Assembly (NCBI GenBank): GCA_018500065.2
Contig: JAHBAO020000317.1
Location: forward strand, 1 to 6,979
Reading direction: 5' to 3'
Length of the DNA: 6,979 nt
Origin: Octadecabacter sp.
GTDB lineage: Bacteria > Pseudomonadota > Alphaproteobacteria > Rhodobacterales > Rhodobacteraceae
The notes under the pieces were generated by a model that made no database searches, was not told the origin of the DNA, and worked only from the letters and a program-made list of their open reading frames with translations. Position 1 is the first letter of the stretch, and the number at the start of each line of letters is the position of its first letter. The translations under genes were made by a program, and so were the position numbers. Shown one piece after another: positions 6,244-6,979 of the stretch.

Positions 6244-6979
6244 ATGACCGAACTCGCAAAAAGCGCCGCATTGTATGAACGTGCAAAGAAAGTCATGCCC
6301 GGAGGGTGCAGCCGCAACACGATCCTGCGCAAACCCCATCCGGTCTATGCCCAAAAGGGCGAAGGCTGTTTTGTAACGGACATCGAAGGCGTTAAGCGCA
6401 TCGACTTTGCCAATAATGTTGCATCCCTTGTTCACGGTCACGCGTATCAGCCGATTGTTGATGGTGTGAAACAGCAACTTGATAACGGGTCTGCGTTTTC
6501 TGTCGGAACGGAAATTGAAGTCGATTATGCCGAGCAACTGGTTGCGCGGAACCCGAATTTCGAAAAATTGCGGTTTGTGAATTCCGGTACCGAGGCCGTG
6601 ATGAGCTGTCTTAAAGCCGCGCGTGCTTTCACGGGTCGCGCAAAGATCGCCAAGGTCGAAGGGTCCTATCACGGGCTTTATGATTATGCCGAGGTCAGCC
6701 AGACATCAAAGCCGGCCAACTGGGGCGACGCAGATGCGCCCGCCAGCGTTCCGGTGGCCCAAGGCACGCCGCAATCGGCGCTGGATGATGTGATCGTTAT
6801 TCCGTTCAATGAACCTGAACGCGCGATTGCGATTTTGGATCAGCACAAAGACACCGTCGCAGGTGTTCTGCTGGATCTGTTGCCGCACCGCATTGGCGTG
6901 ATCCCCGCATCAAAGGCCTTTGTGAATGCGCTGCGCACTTGGGCCACGACCAACGGCGCTTTGCTGATTTTTGACGAGG
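6244..6979 (+). CDS. Class III PLP aminotransferase, GSAM-like (3' end outside window)
   Basis: Reading from ATG 6244 gives 245 codons without a stop to the right edge; about 180 more are expected for this ~430-residue family. The protein aligns with glutamate-1-semialdehyde 2,1-aminomutase and related class III aminotransferases: SAALYERAKKVMPGG (7-21), KGEGCFVTDIEGVKRIDF (38-55), GTEIEVDYAEQLV (88-100), RFVNSGTEAVMSCLKAAR (110-127, phosphate-binding NSGTEA), EGSYHGLYD (139-147) and LIFDE (241-245), where Asp244 is the PLP ring-nitrogen aspartate. The PLP-binding lysine lies past the edge. A clear departure is GVLLDLLPHRIGVIP (207-221), where HemL-type enzymes have a Glu-Pro pair in a conserved EPVAGN-like motif. 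It is therefore probably not the haem-pathway enzyme but a paralogue acting on another amino or keto substrate. The start is 1 nt after the ferredoxin stop, with only a weak GGA site 8 nt upstream, so translation is probably coupled. Confidence 0.88.
   Translation, partial: MTELAKSAALYERAKKVMPGGCSRNTILRKPHPVYAQKGEGCFVTDIEGVKRIDFANNVASLVHGHAYQPIVDGVKQQLDNGSAFSVGTEIEVDYAEQLVARNPNFEKLRFVNSGTEAVMSCLKAARAFTGRAKIAKVEGSYHGLYDYAEVSQTSKPANWGDADAPASVPVAQGTPQSALDDVIVIPFNEPERAIAILDQHKDTVAGVLLDLLPHRIGVIPASKAFVNALRTWATTNGALLIFDE

Noticed and set aside
6220..6672. Minus-strand open frame (150 codons) opposite the aminotransferase
   Set aside because: The plus-strand reading has unmistakable class III aminotransferase motifs; the antisense frame is a shadow.

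Overview
The window looks like a chromosomal segment from a marine or host-associated alphaproteobacterium, most probably Rhodobacterales (Roseobacter group). This rests on moderate GC, dense gene packing, and protein sequences that match remembered Rhodobacterales versions of heterotetrameric sarcosine oxidase, a GlxA/GbdR-type AraC regulator, a GcvA-like LysR regulator and an FdxA-type ferredoxin. The taxonomic call is an inference; no database was searched.

Region 1 (1-2263) is the 3' end of a sarcosine oxidase operon. It holds the C-terminal ~570 codons of the alpha subunit (soxA, cut by the left edge) and the complete gamma subunit (soxG), which overlap by 8 nt. The beta and delta subunits (soxB, soxD) would be expected just left of the window. 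The enzyme demethylates sarcosine to glycine and passes the one-carbon unit to tetrahydrofolate.

Region 2 (2307-4211) holds two transcription factor genes facing each other tail to tail with 6 bp between their stops. The rightward one is an AraC-family, GlxA-like regulator with a degenerate DJ-1/PfpI-like sensor domain, and it plausibly controls the sarcosine/betaine genes to its left. The leftward one is a LysR-type regulator, and it shares a 204-bp divergent intergenic region with the genes to its right.

Region 3 (4416-6979) is the most interesting part: a probable operon encoding a divergent KamA-family radical SAM enzyme (lysine 2,3-aminomutase-like), a 7Fe FdxA-type ferredoxin, and a class III PLP aminotransferase resembling glutamate-1-semialdehyde 2,1-aminomutase (GSAM), cut by the right edge. 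The KamA protein keeps the CX3CX2C cluster motif and the overall fold markers. It lacks the glycine-rich PLP loop, the C-terminal zinc cysteines and apparently the two lysine-binding aspartates of true lysine 2,3-aminomutase. Together the three genes suggest a pathway in which an amino group is moved by radical chemistry, with the ferredoxin as dedicated electron donor, and the product is then transaminated. The substrate is unknown.

The divergent intergenic region (4212-4415) contains two perfect inverted repeats. One has T-N11-A LysR-box geometry; the other lies about 30 bp before the kamA-like start. No tRNA, rRNA, CRISPR array, insertion sequence or convincing intrinsic terminator was seen.
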